A DNA stretch of 64,000 bases from Kiritimatiellia bacterium (GTDB taxonomy: Bacteria > Verrucomicrobiota > Kiritimatiellia > JAAZAB01). Where the stretch lies: positions 1-64,000 of the forward strand of contig JAQUMN010000010.1 of the NCBI GenBank assembly GCA_028718125.1, read 5' to 3'. Below the pieces are notes generated by a model. The model was given only the letters and a program-made list of their open reading frames with translations. It was not told where the DNA came from and did no database searches. Each line of letters starts with the position of its first letter. Position 1 is the stretch's first letter. Position numbers and translations under genes: made by a program. Below are positions 49,443-59,008 of this stretch, in pieces.

Positions 49443-50930
49443 CTATATTCCCATCCCGCAGCCGGCGGTCGGCCCGGCCCAGGCGCTGAGCGCATCCACC
49501 GCCGGCGCTATCAGGCACGGAGTCCTGAATCCGGTCAGAACCAGCAACGTCAGGACAAAACACAGCGCCGCCAACAGGAGCATGGCCGTCCGCATCAACA
49601 ACGGCACCTCCGTGGCGTGCACAGTGACCGGCTTGGATTCATCATAAAAAGCGTGTTTCAGCATTTTCAATACGGCCACCAGCGTCACCAGACTCATCAC
49701 GACCGCGGCCAGGGCCAGCCAAGGGTGCCCGCTTTCAATACAGGCCAGCACAATGATCAGTTTGCTCCAAAACCCGTTGAGTGGCGGAATGCCGGAGATC
49801 GCCATAGAGCCCAGCAGCGCCATATTGGCCGTAAACGGCATTTTGCGACTTAGTCCCCCGAGATGCCTGAGATCACGACTGCCCGTTGCATATTCCACCG
49901 CGCCGGCATTGAGAAACAGGAGCGACTTGAATACCGAGTGATTCAGCATGTGGAAAAGGGCGCCGGTCAGTCCCAAGGGCGTGCCCAATCCCAACCCAAC
50001 GACAATATAGCCGATTTGACTGATACTGGAATAGGCCAGCAGACGTTTCATATCCCACTGCCCTATGGCCAGAATACCACCCACAATCATGGATACTACG
50101 CCAAACAGGCGCAAGATTGAAAGCAGGTCGGGAACCAATTGCACGGTGAACACATTGAAGATCAGCCTGCTCAACACATAAATTCCTGCGGTTTTGATCA
50201 CCACCCCCGAAAGCAGGGCGGAAACCGGCGCCGGAGCCGCCGGGTGCGCGTCGGGCAGCCAGGCATGGAAGGGAATGAGCGCGGCTTTCAAGCCGAACCC
50301 GCAGAGAAAAAGACCAAGGGCAACGGTAATCGGGGTATTCATACCGCCCGCAGCGAGCTTCACCGCCATTTCGGCCATGTTGAGGGTGCCGAGAATTGCA
50401 TAGAGCAAAGCAATGCCGATGAGAATGAAAGCGGAGGCCACCGTGCCGAGCACGGCATATTTAAAGGCCGCTTCAAGCTCATCATGTTCGCACCCGAAGG
50501 CCACCAGCGCATACGAACTGATCGCCACGATTTCCATGAAGATATACAGGTTGAACAGGTCGCCCGTGAGCACGATGCCGTTTAACCCCGCGATCAGGCA
50601 GAGGAAAAGGCTGTAGTACCTGAGCTTGGAAGTGTATTTAGCCATGTACTGGACGGAAAATATGGCCATGGCCAGGCCGATGGTATTGATTGTTACCAGC
50701 ATCAACGTGGTCAGGCCATCCAGCCGCAGATCTATTCCCAGGTGCGTCCCCCACCCTCCCAGGTGATAAACGCCGGCCTGGCCGATGGTCAGGAAAGCCA
50801 TTGCCGCCAGCACGGCCATGACGGCATTCGCCAGCAAGTCGGGAACCCACTTCAGCGTCAACGAAACCAGCGGGATGAAGAAGGCCGCGCCCAGCGGAAT
50901 CGCGACAAAAAATATGAGTGCGTTTTCCAC
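49443..50930 (-). CDS. MnhD/MrpD-like antiporter subunit
   Basis: 495 aa, ~14 helices. L-Y-I-F-M-E-I-V-A-I-S-S-Y (Glu), G-L-K-A-A-L-I-P-F-H-A-W-L-P-D-A-H (Lys) and Y-S-S-I-S-Q-I-G-Y are conserved. In membrane-bound hydrogenases this subunit interfaces the Mrp module with the hydrogenase arm. Confidence 0.88.
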   Translation of the reverse strand: MENALIFFVAIPLGAAFFIPLVSLTLKWVPDLLANAVMAVLAAMAFLTIGQAGVYHLGGWGTHLGIDLRLDGLTTLMLVTINTIGLAMAIFSVQYMAKYTSKLRYYSLFLCLIAGLNGIVLTGDLFNLYIFMEIVAISSYALVAFGCEHDELEAAFKYAVLGTVASAFILIGIALLYAILGTLNMAEMAVKLAAGGMNTPITVALGLFLCGFGLKAALIPFHAWLPDAHPAAPAPVSALLSGVVIKTAGIYVLSRLIFNVFTVQLVPDLLSILRLFGVVSMIVGGILAIGQWDMKRLLAYSSISQIGYIVVGLGLGTPLGLTGALFHMLNHSVFKSLLFLNAGAVEYATGSRDLRHLGGLSRKMPFTANMALLGSMAISGIPPLNGFWSKLIIVLACIESGHPWLALAAVVMSLVTLVAVLKMLKHAFYDESKPVTVHATEVPLLMRTAMLLLAALCFVLTLLVLTGFRTPCLIAPAVDALSAWAGPTAGCGMGI

Positions 50931-50931
50931 G

Positions 50932-51279
50932 CTATCCTTTCAACCTCCGCATTTCGGTAATATCAAATGTTCCGTAGCGCTCGTACAACCTGATACAAAT
51001 GGCCACCATCAGGAACAGCATGCCGAGGTTGATCATAATGGCGGTCAGGACCAGCGCTTGCGGCAACGGATCAACACCGGTCACCGCGAGAGTTGCCGCG
51101 GTCATGCCCTGCTCCAGGATCGGCGCGCATCCGCCGCTGCGGTATCCGATCAACACGAGGAGCACGTTGATTCCATATTCGATAATCGCCAGGCTGATTA
51201 CGATTTTAACCACGTTTTTCTTAACCACCACGCCGTACAGGCCGATCGCGATCAGGACCAGGCAAAGTGCGTATTCCAT
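50932..51279 (-). CDS. MnhC/MrpC-like (NuoK-type) subunit
   Basis: 115 aa, three helices, with I-S-L-A-I-I-E-Y-G-I-N-V-L-L-V and D-P-L-P-Q-A-L-V-L-T-A-I-M-I, the MrpC ending. The gene order B-C-D-E-F-G is the same as in mrp operons. Confidence 0.88.
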   Translation of the reverse strand: MEYALCLVLIAIGLYGVVVKKNVVKIVISLAIIEYGINVLLVLIGYRSGGCAPILEQGMTAATLAVTGVDPLPQALVLTAIMINLGMLFLMVAICIRLYERYGTFDITEMRRLKG

Positions 51280-51280
51280 T

Positions 51281-51772
51281 TTATGACCTCCTTTGCCGAA
51301 GCATTCTTCTTTTCCCGTCCTTGACCGTCACATGCACGGCCGACGTAACGGAAAAGACCACATAAATCAACATGCTTACCACGAGCGCCAGGGCAAGGTC
51401 GTATATGTATATCGCATTTTTCTCAAAAAAAGACCGGATGCCGGCATGGCCGGCACCCAGGAAATCCCTGAAAAAGGCCCCTTCCCGGCAGGCACCCGCA
51501 ACGGTGGCGGCCAGGAAGATCAACGCGCCGACACTGGCCAATTGCGCGGCAACGGTCTTGCTCAGTAGTTTCATTCCGGCATGCTGACCTTCGGCCAGCG
51601 TGAAGAGAATAAATGCGCAGGCAATAATAATGCCACCCGCAAATCCGCCGCCGGGGGTCTCATGGCTGTGGAGCACAAGATACACGCCAAAAAGAAAAAT
51701 AAAACCCTTCAGCCAACCGGTTATCGACTTGGCCACCAAATCCATGCCTTCGCGCTTGATAAGATCACTCAT
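51281..51772 (-). CDS. MnhB/MrpB-like antiporter subunit
   Basis: 163 aa, four helices. F-G-V-Y-L-V-L-H-S-H-E-T-P-G-G-G-F-A-G-G is the MrpB motif. A basic C-terminus follows. Its start overlaps the upstream stop by four bases. Confidence 0.88.
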   Translation of the reverse strand: MSDLIKREGMDLVAKSITGWLKGFIFLFGVYLVLHSHETPGGGFAGGIIIACAFILFTLAEGQHAGMKLLSKTVAAQLASVGALIFLAATVAGACREGAFFRDFLGAGHAGIRSFFEKNAIYIYDLALALVVSMLIYVVFSVTSAVHVTVKDGKRRMLRQRRS

Positions 51773-52335
51773 ACGGCATCAGCCTCCGAATCTTTCTCCT
51801 TCTGATCCTTTTTAGCCGGCCAGCGCAAAATGGCCAGTGCGCCGAGAACCGCGCAGAAGATAACGGCAACCTGGCCGAGCGCATCGAAGTTCCGGTAGCC
51901 GAGGATCAGCGCCGTGATCACGTTCTTGGCCCCGGTCTGTTCTGCGCCGCGCGCAAGATAGGAAGACGACGGAGTGTTGGCCATGCGGTCCATTACGGCT
52001 TGCCCGAGCGCCGGAAAATCATCGAATATCTTGACCCCAATGACCAGAAAAACCAGGATCATGGCCACCGTGACGGTCAGTCCGAAAAACTCGCGATCCC
52101 CGGTCACGGAGGTGAGGTCGCGATTGATCGTGGCGCGGATCAGGACAATCAGGCACAGCGCCTCAACCACCAGCTGGGTAATAGCCAAGTCCGGCGCCCC
52201 CAGGAAAAGGAATGCAATGGAAATCAAGAACCCGACGGCGCCCACACAGACGATGGACGACAACAAGTTTGTGGTCTCAATGGCAATAATCGCGCCAATG
52301 ATCATCAGCACCAGCAATATGGCAAACAGGCTCAT
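51769..52335 (-). CDS. MbhD/E-like subunit (MrpA C-terminal type)
   Basis: 188 aa from ATG 52335. L-G-A-P-D-L-A-I-T-Q-L-V-V-E-A-L is the hallmark of the C-terminal part of MrpA (DUF4040), here encoded as a separate gene. Y-R-N-F-D-A-L-G-Q-V-A-V is the MrpB-like N-terminal/MbhE part, so one protein covers MbhD and MbhE. A charged tail ends the protein. Confidence 0.82.
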   Translation of the reverse strand: MSLFAILLVLMIIGAIIAIETTNLLSSIVCVGAVGFLISIAFLFLGAPDLAITQLVVEALCLIVLIRATINRDLTSVTGDREFFGLTVTVAMILVFLVIGVKIFDDFPALGQAVMDRMANTPSSSYLARGAEQTGAKNVITALILGYRNFDALGQVAVIFCAVLGALAILRWPAKKDQKEKDSEADAV

Positions 52336-54224
52336 ATCATCAACCGCCCTCCGGAAAGCAACAGCCACCAAATGACCAGTAAACCGGCCAACACCCAGGT
52401 CAGGTACATGGGCAAAAGGCCGCGATGCGCGCGGCGCAATATCTCCACAAAGAAAAAGGCCGCCTTGCCGCCCACATCGTAGATATCGAACAGTTTCCTG
52501 CGGGCCGCGCCATAAATCGCCCGCATCGGCGGAAGGTCCTCCACGGTCCTGTAAAAATCGACGCCCGTGACTTCCACATTCTCCACTTTGCCGTCAGCGC
52601 CCTTGTGACGAAACATTTCTTCCATGATTTCTCCGCCGATATAGGTATTGCAGGCGCGCGCCTTGCGGACCGTCGAAAGCAGGTACACAAGCGCTCCGCC
52701 CGCATAGGCCGCCAGCAGGAGGACGGTCGCGAGGCCCGCATACCAGGCGCCGGGGAACTTGACAACCCCGTCCAGTGCCGGGAAAATCATAACCTTCAAC
52801 GGCAACTGATACGCAAATACGCCGAAGACAATGCAGAGGGCAGCGAGTCCAACACACGGCAGCCACATCGTGAAACCGACCTCACGGATATCGGCATGGC
52901 GTAGGGCCGCGGAACGCTTGCACAGGAAAACCGAGTGAAGGACTTTGACAAAACTGGCCAGAGTCAGCGCCGAACCGAACATCGCCGTCGCCAGCAAAAT
53001 AATCCACAGGTAATTGCCGTTCCGGCTGGAATCGACCATGGCCTGATAAATCATCCACTTGGAGTAGAATCCGTTCAGCGGCGGAATTCCGGAAATCGCG
53101 AGGGCGGCGACCAGGCAGGACCCAAAGGTCAACGGCATGACCCGGGCAAGCCCGCCTAACTTGTCCAAATCCATGGTGCTCGCTTTCTTTTCCACCGATC
53201 CCGCGCAAAGGAACAACACGGACTTGTAAATGACATTGTTCAACATGTGGAAGAGGCCGCCGGCAATACCCAGGGTCATGCCTGTGCCAATACCCAAAAC
53301 CATGTAGCCCACTTGACTCACCGCATGATAGGATAGCAGCCGTTTGAGATCGTGCTGAACCAGGGCCATCATCACGGCACAGATGATCGTCCCCGCGCCG
53401 ACAAGCATCAGGAGCATGTTCATGGCCGTGTTCATCACAAACATGCCCGTGGTCAACCGAACCAGCAGATAAACTCCCAGCAATTTGTCCAGGGAAGCCG
53501 GGAAAAATGCCGCAACGGATGCGGGGGCTTTCTCGCCGCAATCGGGAACCCAGGAATGGAAAGGCATAGCGCCGGCCTTGGCCAGCGCCGCAACCGCAAA
53601 ACAAAGAAAGGCAACGTACCGGAACCCGCCGGCAAGATCCAGCCGGATACTGCTTAGCGTCAGCGTACCGGTCAACATCCAGACAATGGCCACGCCGAGC
53701 ATCAGCAAACAATCGGATCCACCCACGATAACGAGAGTCTTGTTGGCGGCGGCGGCGGCATCCGACCCGGCCATGCCGATCATGACATACAGGGCCAAGC
53801 CAACCAGGCCCCAGAATATCAGCACCAGCAACAAGTTGTCGGCAAGGATCACGCCGCAAGCGACGCCGATGGTTCCCAGCAGATAGGCGTAGTATTCGCG
53901 CAAGCGTTCCTTGCCGCGCATATACCCGATGGAATACAAGGTAATCAGGAACCCGAAAACGGCGGTTACCAGCAGGATGAATGCGCTAAGATGGTCCAGC
54001 CGCAGACTGCCCCATGTAGGATCGGAGAAAATAATTGGCCCAGCGCTCGGCAACTGCTTCCACTCCAGCAACAGCCGGCACACGATCAACACGGTGATCG
54101 CGCTTGCGGCCGCCGCCAGCACGGCCCTGGCGCGATCAAACGCCTTGGGCAGAAGCAGGCAGAGAATTCCGGCTGCCAGCGGGAATGTGACCGGCAATAC
54201 CATCGAATTTAAGAGCAGTTCCAT
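52332..54224 (-). CDS. NuoL/MrpA-like antiporter subunit, cluster 2
   Basis: 630 aa from ATG 54224 (the longer frame lacks a ribosome site). Conserved residues in A-K-A-G-A-M-P-F-H-S-W-V-P-D and L-L-S-Y-H-A-V-S-Q-V-G-Y. The C-terminal third carries a cytoplasmic-looking segment (K-V-E-N-V-E-V-T-G-V-D-F) and a final helix. It acts as the N-terminal MrpA half. It begins the antiporter part of cluster 2. Confidence 0.85.
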   Translation of the reverse strand: MELLLNSMVLPVTFPLAAGILCLLLPKAFDRARAVLAAAASAITVLIVCRLLLEWKQLPSAGPIIFSDPTWGSLRLDHLSAFILLVTAVFGFLITLYSIGYMRGKERLREYYAYLLGTIGVACGVILADNLLLVLIFWGLVGLALYVMIGMAGSDAAAAANKTLVIVGGSDCLLMLGVAIVWMLTGTLTLSSIRLDLAGGFRYVAFLCFAVAALAKAGAMPFHSWVPDCGEKAPASVAAFFPASLDKLLGVYLLVRLTTGMFVMNTAMNMLLMLVGAGTIICAVMMALVQHDLKRLLSYHAVSQVGYMVLGIGTGMTLGIAGGLFHMLNNVIYKSVLFLCAGSVEKKASTMDLDKLGGLARVMPLTFGSCLVAALAISGIPPLNGFYSKWMIYQAMVDSSRNGNYLWIILLATAMFGSALTLASFVKVLHSVFLCKRSAALRHADIREVGFTMWLPCVGLAALCIVFGVFAYQLPLKVMIFPALDGVVKFPGAWYAGLATVLLLAAYAGGALVYLLSTVRKARACNTYIGGEIMEEMFRHKGADGKVENVEVTGVDFYRTVEDLPPMRAIYGAARRKLFDIYDVGGKAAFFFVEILRRAHRGLLPMYLTWVLAGLLVIWWLLLSGGRLMI

Positions 54225-54395
54225 ATCAATTATGGCCCCGAATAGTAGCAACATTAAAGTTAAAGACGCCCCCGCTGCGCGGGACGGCTACATTTTTCGC
54301 ATGCATCCTGTAGCCTCGGCACCCCGCCTGCTATGTGCGCAGCACTGCGGGCAGGTCTGCTGCCGCGTCTTTGTCCGCCACCGGCGGCAACTTTT

Positions 54396-54469
54396 CTGGA
54401 TTCCCGATTAGGTCGGGAATGACAAGTATGCGTCGCCACCCTGTCATTCCCGCGCAAGCGGGAATCCAG
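54396..54469. repeat. Pair of inverted dispersed repeats (dRS3-like)
   Basis: CTGGATTCCCG...CGGGAATGACA (54396-54424) and TGTCATTCCCG...CGGGAATCCAG (54442-54469) are inverted copies. This ATTCCC...GGGAAT family is widespread. The gap 54225-54487 also holds CCCGCTGCGCGGG and GCCACCGGCGGC-like palindromes and no gene. Confidence 0.7.
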
Positions 54470-54487
54470 TCCAAACTTATAAATTCC

Positions 54488-55702
54488 TTATATTTTCAGG
54501 CGGGGTCCTTCCACGCCCATTTCCTTTTTAAGCTTCGCGGTCTTGGCCTGTGACAGGCGGATCAATTCCGCCGACGACAATATCCGCCGGCCGCTGCCGG
54601 CATCCAGAGCGGCCATGCGTTCGGTGCAACAATAGCACGGATCAACCGCCGCCAGGATGATCGTGGCATCCGCCACCGACTGCCCGATGACGGTTGTCTG
54701 GTTGGTGGGTACATTCATAAAACTGGGCGCACGAATCTTGTGACGCAGCGGCCGGTTTCCGCCGTCGCTGCAAATATAGTGGATTACCTCGCCCCGCGGC
54801 GCCTCGTATGTGCCAATGCCTTCGCCGGCCATGATTTCCTTGGGATTGGAATCCACGGGACCGGGCAGAGTCTTCAATACCTCCAGACATTGTTCGATAA
54901 TTTTTATGGATTCCAGGGTCTCGAGAATGCGCACGATCGCCTTGTCGAAAACATCGCCATTCTTTCCGGTAATGATTTTAAAGTCCACGCGCCCGTACGC
55001 CAGGTGCGGATGATCCTTGCGAACATCCTTGGCCACGCCGGAAGCGCGCGCGGTTGGCCCCACCGCGCAGTAGTCAATCGCCTGTTGTTTGGTGAGCGTG
55101 CCGACGCCTTCCAGGCGGGCGCGAATCAAGGGATCATCCGTCACGGCATCCCTGAAAAGGCAAATCGGCCCTTTGAGACCGTCCAATGTTTTCTGAATGG
55201 CGGGGATATCTTCAACGCTGATATCCCGCCGCACGCCGCCGGGCTTCATCATGCCATAATGATTCCGATTGCCCGTGATCAGCTCGAACAACTCGAGGAT
55301 CGGCTCGCGGTAGCGCCACGCCCACATCCAGACGGTGTTGAATCCCAGGAAATGCCCGGCCAGTCCCAGCCAGAGCATATGCGAGTGCAGGCGTTCCAGT
55401 TCGCCGATCACGGACCGGATGTAGAGTGCGCGTTCCGGCACCTCCACCCCTCCCGCGTCCTCAACGGCCTGCACGCACGCCAGCGGATGGGATGTGGAAC
55501 AAATGCCGCAAATCCGCTCCACGAGAAAAACGGTCTGCTCGAAAGTCTTGAGCTCCGACAGCTTCTCAATCCCCCTGTGATTGTAGCCGAGTTCAATATC
55601 AAGCCCCACGACCTTTTCGCCTTCCACGTGGAGTTTGAAAAACTCCGGCTCTTCCTGGAGCGGATGATACGGGCCAATTGGAATTATGGTCGTCTTAGAC
55701 AT
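54488..55702 (-). CDS. [NiFe] hydrogenase large subunit, group 4, cluster 2
   Basis: 404 aa. R-I-C-G-I-C-S (~64-70) and D-P-C-Y-C-C-T-E-R (~354-362) keep all four Ni-Fe ligands. The sequence starts I-I-P-I-G-P-Y-H-P like the cluster 1 subunit and is its distant paralogue. It ends P-R-L-K-I. The gene order (C, then D-like as separate genes, followed by antiporter genes) is that of Mbh-type complexes. Confidence 0.9.
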   Translation of the reverse strand: MSKTTIIPIGPYHPLQEEPEFFKLHVEGEKVVGLDIELGYNHRGIEKLSELKTFEQTVFLVERICGICSTSHPLACVQAVEDAGGVEVPERALYIRSVIGELERLHSHMLWLGLAGHFLGFNTVWMWAWRYREPILELFELITGNRNHYGMMKPGGVRRDISVEDIPAIQKTLDGLKGPICLFRDAVTDDPLIRARLEGVGTLTKQQAIDYCAVGPTARASGVAKDVRKDHPHLAYGRVDFKIITGKNGDVFDKAIVRILETLESIKIIEQCLEVLKTLPGPVDSNPKEIMAGEGIGTYEAPRGEVIHYICSDGGNRPLRHKIRAPSFMNVPTNQTTVIGQSVADATIILAAVDPCYCCTERMAALDAGSGRRILSSAELIRLSQAKTAKLKKEMGVEGPRLKI

Positions 55703-55844
55703 GAAAAATAAAATGGTTAATGGTTAATGGTTAATGGTTCATTGTTCATGATTGATAGTTCATGTTTAAAGGTTACTGGGTATGTCTTCAAACCGCCCGT
55801 TTTTTCTTGAATCATTTCTCCCGTAAACCATCATCCATTCACCA
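55703..55844. repeat. Tandem AATGGTT repeats with inverted partner
   Basis: Three copies of AATGGTT in tandem near 55713-55735 face CCATTCACCATTAACCATT near 55832-55850. The gap could fold into a weak long hairpin. No gene. Confidence 0.55.
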
Positions 55845-56291
55845 TTAACCATTTTTTACGTAGTCGCGCCTAAGCGGATACTTGCCTTCCGGCCAATCGT
55901 CGGCCAACAGCAGATGGCGCATGTCAGGATGATTCCGGAACGTAATCCCCAGCAGTTCCCACATTTCCCGCTCAATCCATTCAGCCCCTTTGCATATCCG
56001 GGCGATGGATTCAATTTCCGGCTTGTCCCGGTTCAACTTCGTGCGCACCGTGAAAATCAAGCCGCATTGATCGAAGGCCCAGTGATAAAGCACTTCTATC
56101 GCGGTCGGCGTATCCACGCCGGTCGCAATTGAAAAGCGCGCCTCAAACTCCCGGAAAAGCAATTGCGCTGTCTCCGGGATATCTTCGGGCGTTATTTCAA
56201 CATAAACCCGCCGGGGCGACTTGTCCGTCCATTGGATGATTTTGTCACCCAGTCTTTCCTTAACCCGCGCAAGCAGTTCATCCCTTGTCAT
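55845..56291 (-). CDS. NuoC-like hydrogenase subunit, cluster 2
   Basis: 148 aa from ATG 56291. W-I-E-R-E-M-W-E-L-L-G-I-T-F and H-L-L-L-A-D-D-W-P-E-G-K-Y-P-L-R-R-D-Y are the NuoC signature near the C-terminus. It links small and large subunits. Confidence 0.87.
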   Translation of the reverse strand: MTRDELLARVKERLGDKIIQWTDKSPRRVYVEITPEDIPETAQLLFREFEARFSIATGVDTPTAIEVLYHWAFDQCGLIFTVRTKLNRDKPEIESIARICKGAEWIEREMWELLGITFRNHPDMRHLLLADDWPEGKYPLRRDYVKNG

Positions 56292-56333
56292 GTGTTTTTC
56301 TTTCGTCCCGCCCGGCTGTCCGCGGGTCAAATC

Positions 56334-56759
56334 TTACTTGGCGCCTCTTAATTTTTTCACCAGCTTCACCATCGCCATAATCATTGCCTCGGGCTTGGGC
56401 GGGCAACCGGGCAGATAAGCATCTACGGGAATATACTTATCAACGGAAACATTCCAATTATACGACTTCTGAAACATATTGCCGGTACAGGCGCAGGCGC
56501 CGATGGCAATCACCAAGACCGGCTTAGCCGCCTCCTGGTAGACCCGCTTCAGGCGGATGGCGGACTTCTTGTTAAATATCCCCGTAATCAGGAGAACATC
56601 CGCATGCCGGACGCTGCCGACCAGCGTGATCCCGAAACGCTCCAAATCGTAGCGCGGCGTAAGCGTATCGATAATCTCAATATCGCAGTTATTGCACGCG
56701 CTCCCACCCAGGTGGAACACATTCAGCGACCTGGTCAGCATATTGACGGCAAAACTCAT
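56334..56759 (-). CDS. [NiFe] hydrogenase small subunit, cluster 2 (NuoB-like)
   Basis: 141 aa. Cluster ligands: S-A-C-N-N-C-D (~20-26), G-A-C-A-C-T-G (~88-94) and P-G-C-P-P-K-P-E (~118-125). It is shorter than many NuoB proteins because the tail ends soon after the last motif. Confidence 0.9.
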   Translation of the reverse strand: MSFAVNMLTRSLNVFHLGGSACNNCDIEIIDTLTPRYDLERFGITLVGSVRHADVLLITGIFNKKSAIRLKRVYQEAAKPVLVIAIGACACTGNMFQKSYNWNVSVDKYIPVDAYLPGCPPKPEAMIMAMVKLVKKLRGAK

Positions 56760-56763
56760 CGCG

Positions 56764-57702
56764 TCACCATCCTAAAAACGCGGCGATAATCGCCGCAAAG
56801 GCGGCCAGCGTCATCGGCCCCCAGAAAAATTTGACGGCCTGGTCGATCCGCACCCGCGGCGCCGTGTTTCGTATGAGCACCACAGCCACTACCAGTCCGA
56901 GATATTTGAGAACGCCCAGCAGGATCGGCAGCCAGCCCTGGCCGAACGCAATCCCGCCGCAGAAAACGGCCACCAGAAAAATCGGCATCGTAAAGAGCAT
57001 CATGGCGCGCGTCAATTTAAAAACGCCCAATAACGGGCCGGAATATTCCACATACGCCCCTCCGGTCAGTTCCGTCTCGGCCTCGGGCGCATCGAACGGA
57101 ACGAGCGTCAGTTTGGCCTGCATGCAAACCATCGCGACTACGAGCGCAATGACTCCTGAAGGCTTAGCCACCGCCGGCGCGGCGGCCAGCATGTCAAAAA
57201 GCCGGATGCTGTGCGTATGGATGACCGGCACAAGGATAGCCAGAACGAAGGGAAGCTCGTACGCGAGCATCAGCTTCATTTCCCGGCTGCCCCCCAACGA
57301 AGCCAGCGGGTTTTGGGACGCAAACGATCCCAGGATCACGGCCATCGCGGGGATGGTGAGCAGGTACAGGATGACGATAATGTCGCCGCTGAAAGTTTGC
57401 CCAAGCGGGATAAAAGCCCGCCAGATCAGCAGCGAAGCCAGCGCGACCGCCGCTATACCAAACAGGGGGGCGGAAAGGAAAAGCCACCGCGATGTGCCCG
57501 CGGGAATACACGTTTCCTTGATCATCAGCTTCAACACGTCATAGAACGGCTGGAGGAAAGGCGGGCCGACGCGCATCTGCACGCGCGCGGTAACTTTCCG
57601 GTCAACCCAGCTTGTGACCAGCCCCACGACGGCCGTAAATAACAGCCCGGGGAAAACAAGCATCTGCAAAATTAGTGATCCGAACTCCATTGGCTTATAC
57701 AT
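56764..57702 (-). CDS. NuoH-like membrane subunit, cluster 2
   Basis: 312 aa from ATG 57702, which overlaps the stop of the ferredoxin gene; ATG 57690 is an alternative. D-R-K-V-T-A-R-V-Q-M-R-V-G-P-P and P-F-D-A-P-E-A-E-T-E-L-T-G-G are conserved. It connects the Fe-S arm to the ion-translocating subunits. Confidence 0.88.
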   Translation of the reverse strand: MYKPMEFGSLILQMLVFPGLLFTAVVGLVTSWVDRKVTARVQMRVGPPFLQPFYDVLKLMIKETCIPAGTSRWLFLSAPLFGIAAVALASLLIWRAFIPLGQTFSGDIIVILYLLTIPAMAVILGSFASQNPLASLGGSREMKLMLAYELPFVLAILVPVIHTHSIRLFDMLAAAPAVAKPSGVIALVVAMVCMQAKLTLVPFDAPEAETELTGGAYVEYSGPLLGVFKLTRAMMLFTMPIFLVAVFCGGIAFGQGWLPILLGVLKYLGLVVAVVLIRNTAPRVRIDQAVKFFWGPMTLAAFAAIIAAFLGW

Positions 57703-58180
57703 CCTTCTTGTTCCACCGCGGCGCCCGCACCGCAAGGTGCTCGCCTATCAGGAAAATGCCCTCCTTGGGCGATTCCTCCACTTCCCTGAACTCAACCGCC
57801 TGCTTGGCGCAATTGATCGTGCACGGAATCTCCCCGGCGCCCATCAATGCGCAGAAATCGCACTTGACGGCATAGAATGGCAGCGTTTCGGGGTAAATGG
57901 TTCCAAACGGACAGGCATGGCTGCAGGACTTGCAGCTCACACAGCGCAGGTTGTAGCGCTTCAGGATGCCATCCGGCTGGCGCTCCAGCGCTTCATACTT
58001 GCAGGCCGCCACGCAACTGGGCTCCTCACAGCGGCGGCAGATCAACGCAAAAGCAGCCAGCTCGCGCAAAGCAAGCATGCCGTGATCCGTCATTTGCGGG
58101 CGATAGAAATAGGCGCAGTTGACCGCGCACTTTTCACATGCATCGCACTTGTTCAGATCAATGAACAATCGTTTCGCCAT
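57695..58180 (-). CDS. HycB/HydN-like polyferredoxin
   Basis: 161 aa with four Cys groups: C-D-A-C-E-K-C-A-V-N-C, C-R-R-C-E-E-P-S-C-V-A-A-C, C-V-S-C-K-S-C-S-H-A-C-P and C-D-F-C-A-L-M ... C-T-I-N-C. It should carry up to four [4Fe-4S] clusters and pass electrons between the HydB/HydG-like proteins and the membrane hydrogenase. Its start is 4 bases from the stop of the HydG-like gene. Confidence 0.88.
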   Translation of the reverse strand: MAKRLFIDLNKCDACEKCAVNCAYFYRPQMTDHGMLALRELAAFALICRRCEEPSCVAACKYEALERQPDGILKRYNLRCVSCKSCSHACPFGTIYPETLPFYAVKCDFCALMGAGEIPCTINCAKQAVEFREVEESPKEGIFLIGEHLAVRAPRWNKKDV

Positions 58181-58183
58181 GGC

Positions 58184-59008
58184 CTAATCCCAGATTTTCT
58201 GCAAATTCTTGATGCGATCGAAACTGAATACGGGGCCATCCTTGCAGGCATAGAAAGGGCCCAATCGACAATGCCCGCATTTTCCGATTCCGCAACTCAT
58301 GTTCTTTTCCATGGAAAGATAGATGTTTTCCGGCGCGAAACCGAGATGCAGAAGCTCCAGGGTCGCAAATTTCATCATGATTGGCGGCCCGCAAACCACG
58401 GCAACCCCTTCCTTGGGATTGCACTTCAGCTTGTCCGGCGCCAGGATTTTCGTGACCACGCCTTCGTTGCCGCTCCAGCCGGCATCGCGCTTGTCAACGG
58501 TGATCACGACATCCATTTCTTTCCGGCCCCACCCCGCTTCCACGGCCTGGCGATAGACGATATCCGCTGGAGTTTTGGCGCCGTAGCGGACAAAAATTTT
58601 CTTGTACTTGCCCATATCCTCGAAAAGCGCGAACAGCAGGGCCCGGAGCGGCGCCAAACCCACCCCGCCGCCCACAATCAGGACTTCCTGCCCGTGGTAT
58701 TTCTCCAAAGGGTACGGCTGACCCAGCGGCCCACGGATGGCCAGATCCGCGCCGGGCTTCAGAGCGTGGAGCTTTTCGGTGACCCGGCCCACGCGCATAA
58801 TCGTGATTTCGATCTTTTCACTTATCGACGGCGATGACGATGGCGTGAAAGGCGCCTCGCCTATTCCGGGTACGGTCAACGCGATAAATTGCCCGGCCTT
58901 AAACACAAGCGGCTTTTCCGGGCGCACCAGGAATGTTTTGATGTTGGCCGTTTCCTGGACCACATTTTCCAGCTTGGCCGGCATGGGCATGTATGGATTA
59001 CAACTCAT
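58184..59008 (-). CDS. FAD/NAD(P)-binding oxidoreductase (HydG/NfnA-like)
   Basis: 274 aa. FAD-binding domain first, then the NAD(P) domain with V-L-I-V-G-G-G-V-G-L-A-P-L-R-A-L (~104-119), ending with the [2Fe-2S] group C-G-I-G-K-C-G-H-C ... C. This is the gamma subunit pattern of archaeal sulfhydrogenases, also in NfnA and PyrK relatives. It would exchange electrons with NAD(P)H. It overlaps the HydB-like gene by 11 bases. Confidence 0.88.
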   Translation of the reverse strand: MSCNPYMPMPAKLENVVQETANIKTFLVRPEKPLVFKAGQFIALTVPGIGEAPFTPSSSPSISEKIEITIMRVGRVTEKLHALKPGADLAIRGPLGQPYPLEKYHGQEVLIVGGGVGLAPLRALLFALFEDMGKYKKIFVRYGAKTPADIVYRQAVEAGWGRKEMDVVITVDKRDAGWSGNEGVVTKILAPDKLKCNPKEGVAVVCGPPIMMKFATLELLHLGFAPENIYLSMEKNMSCGIGKCGHCRLGPFYACKDGPVFSFDRIKNLQKIWD

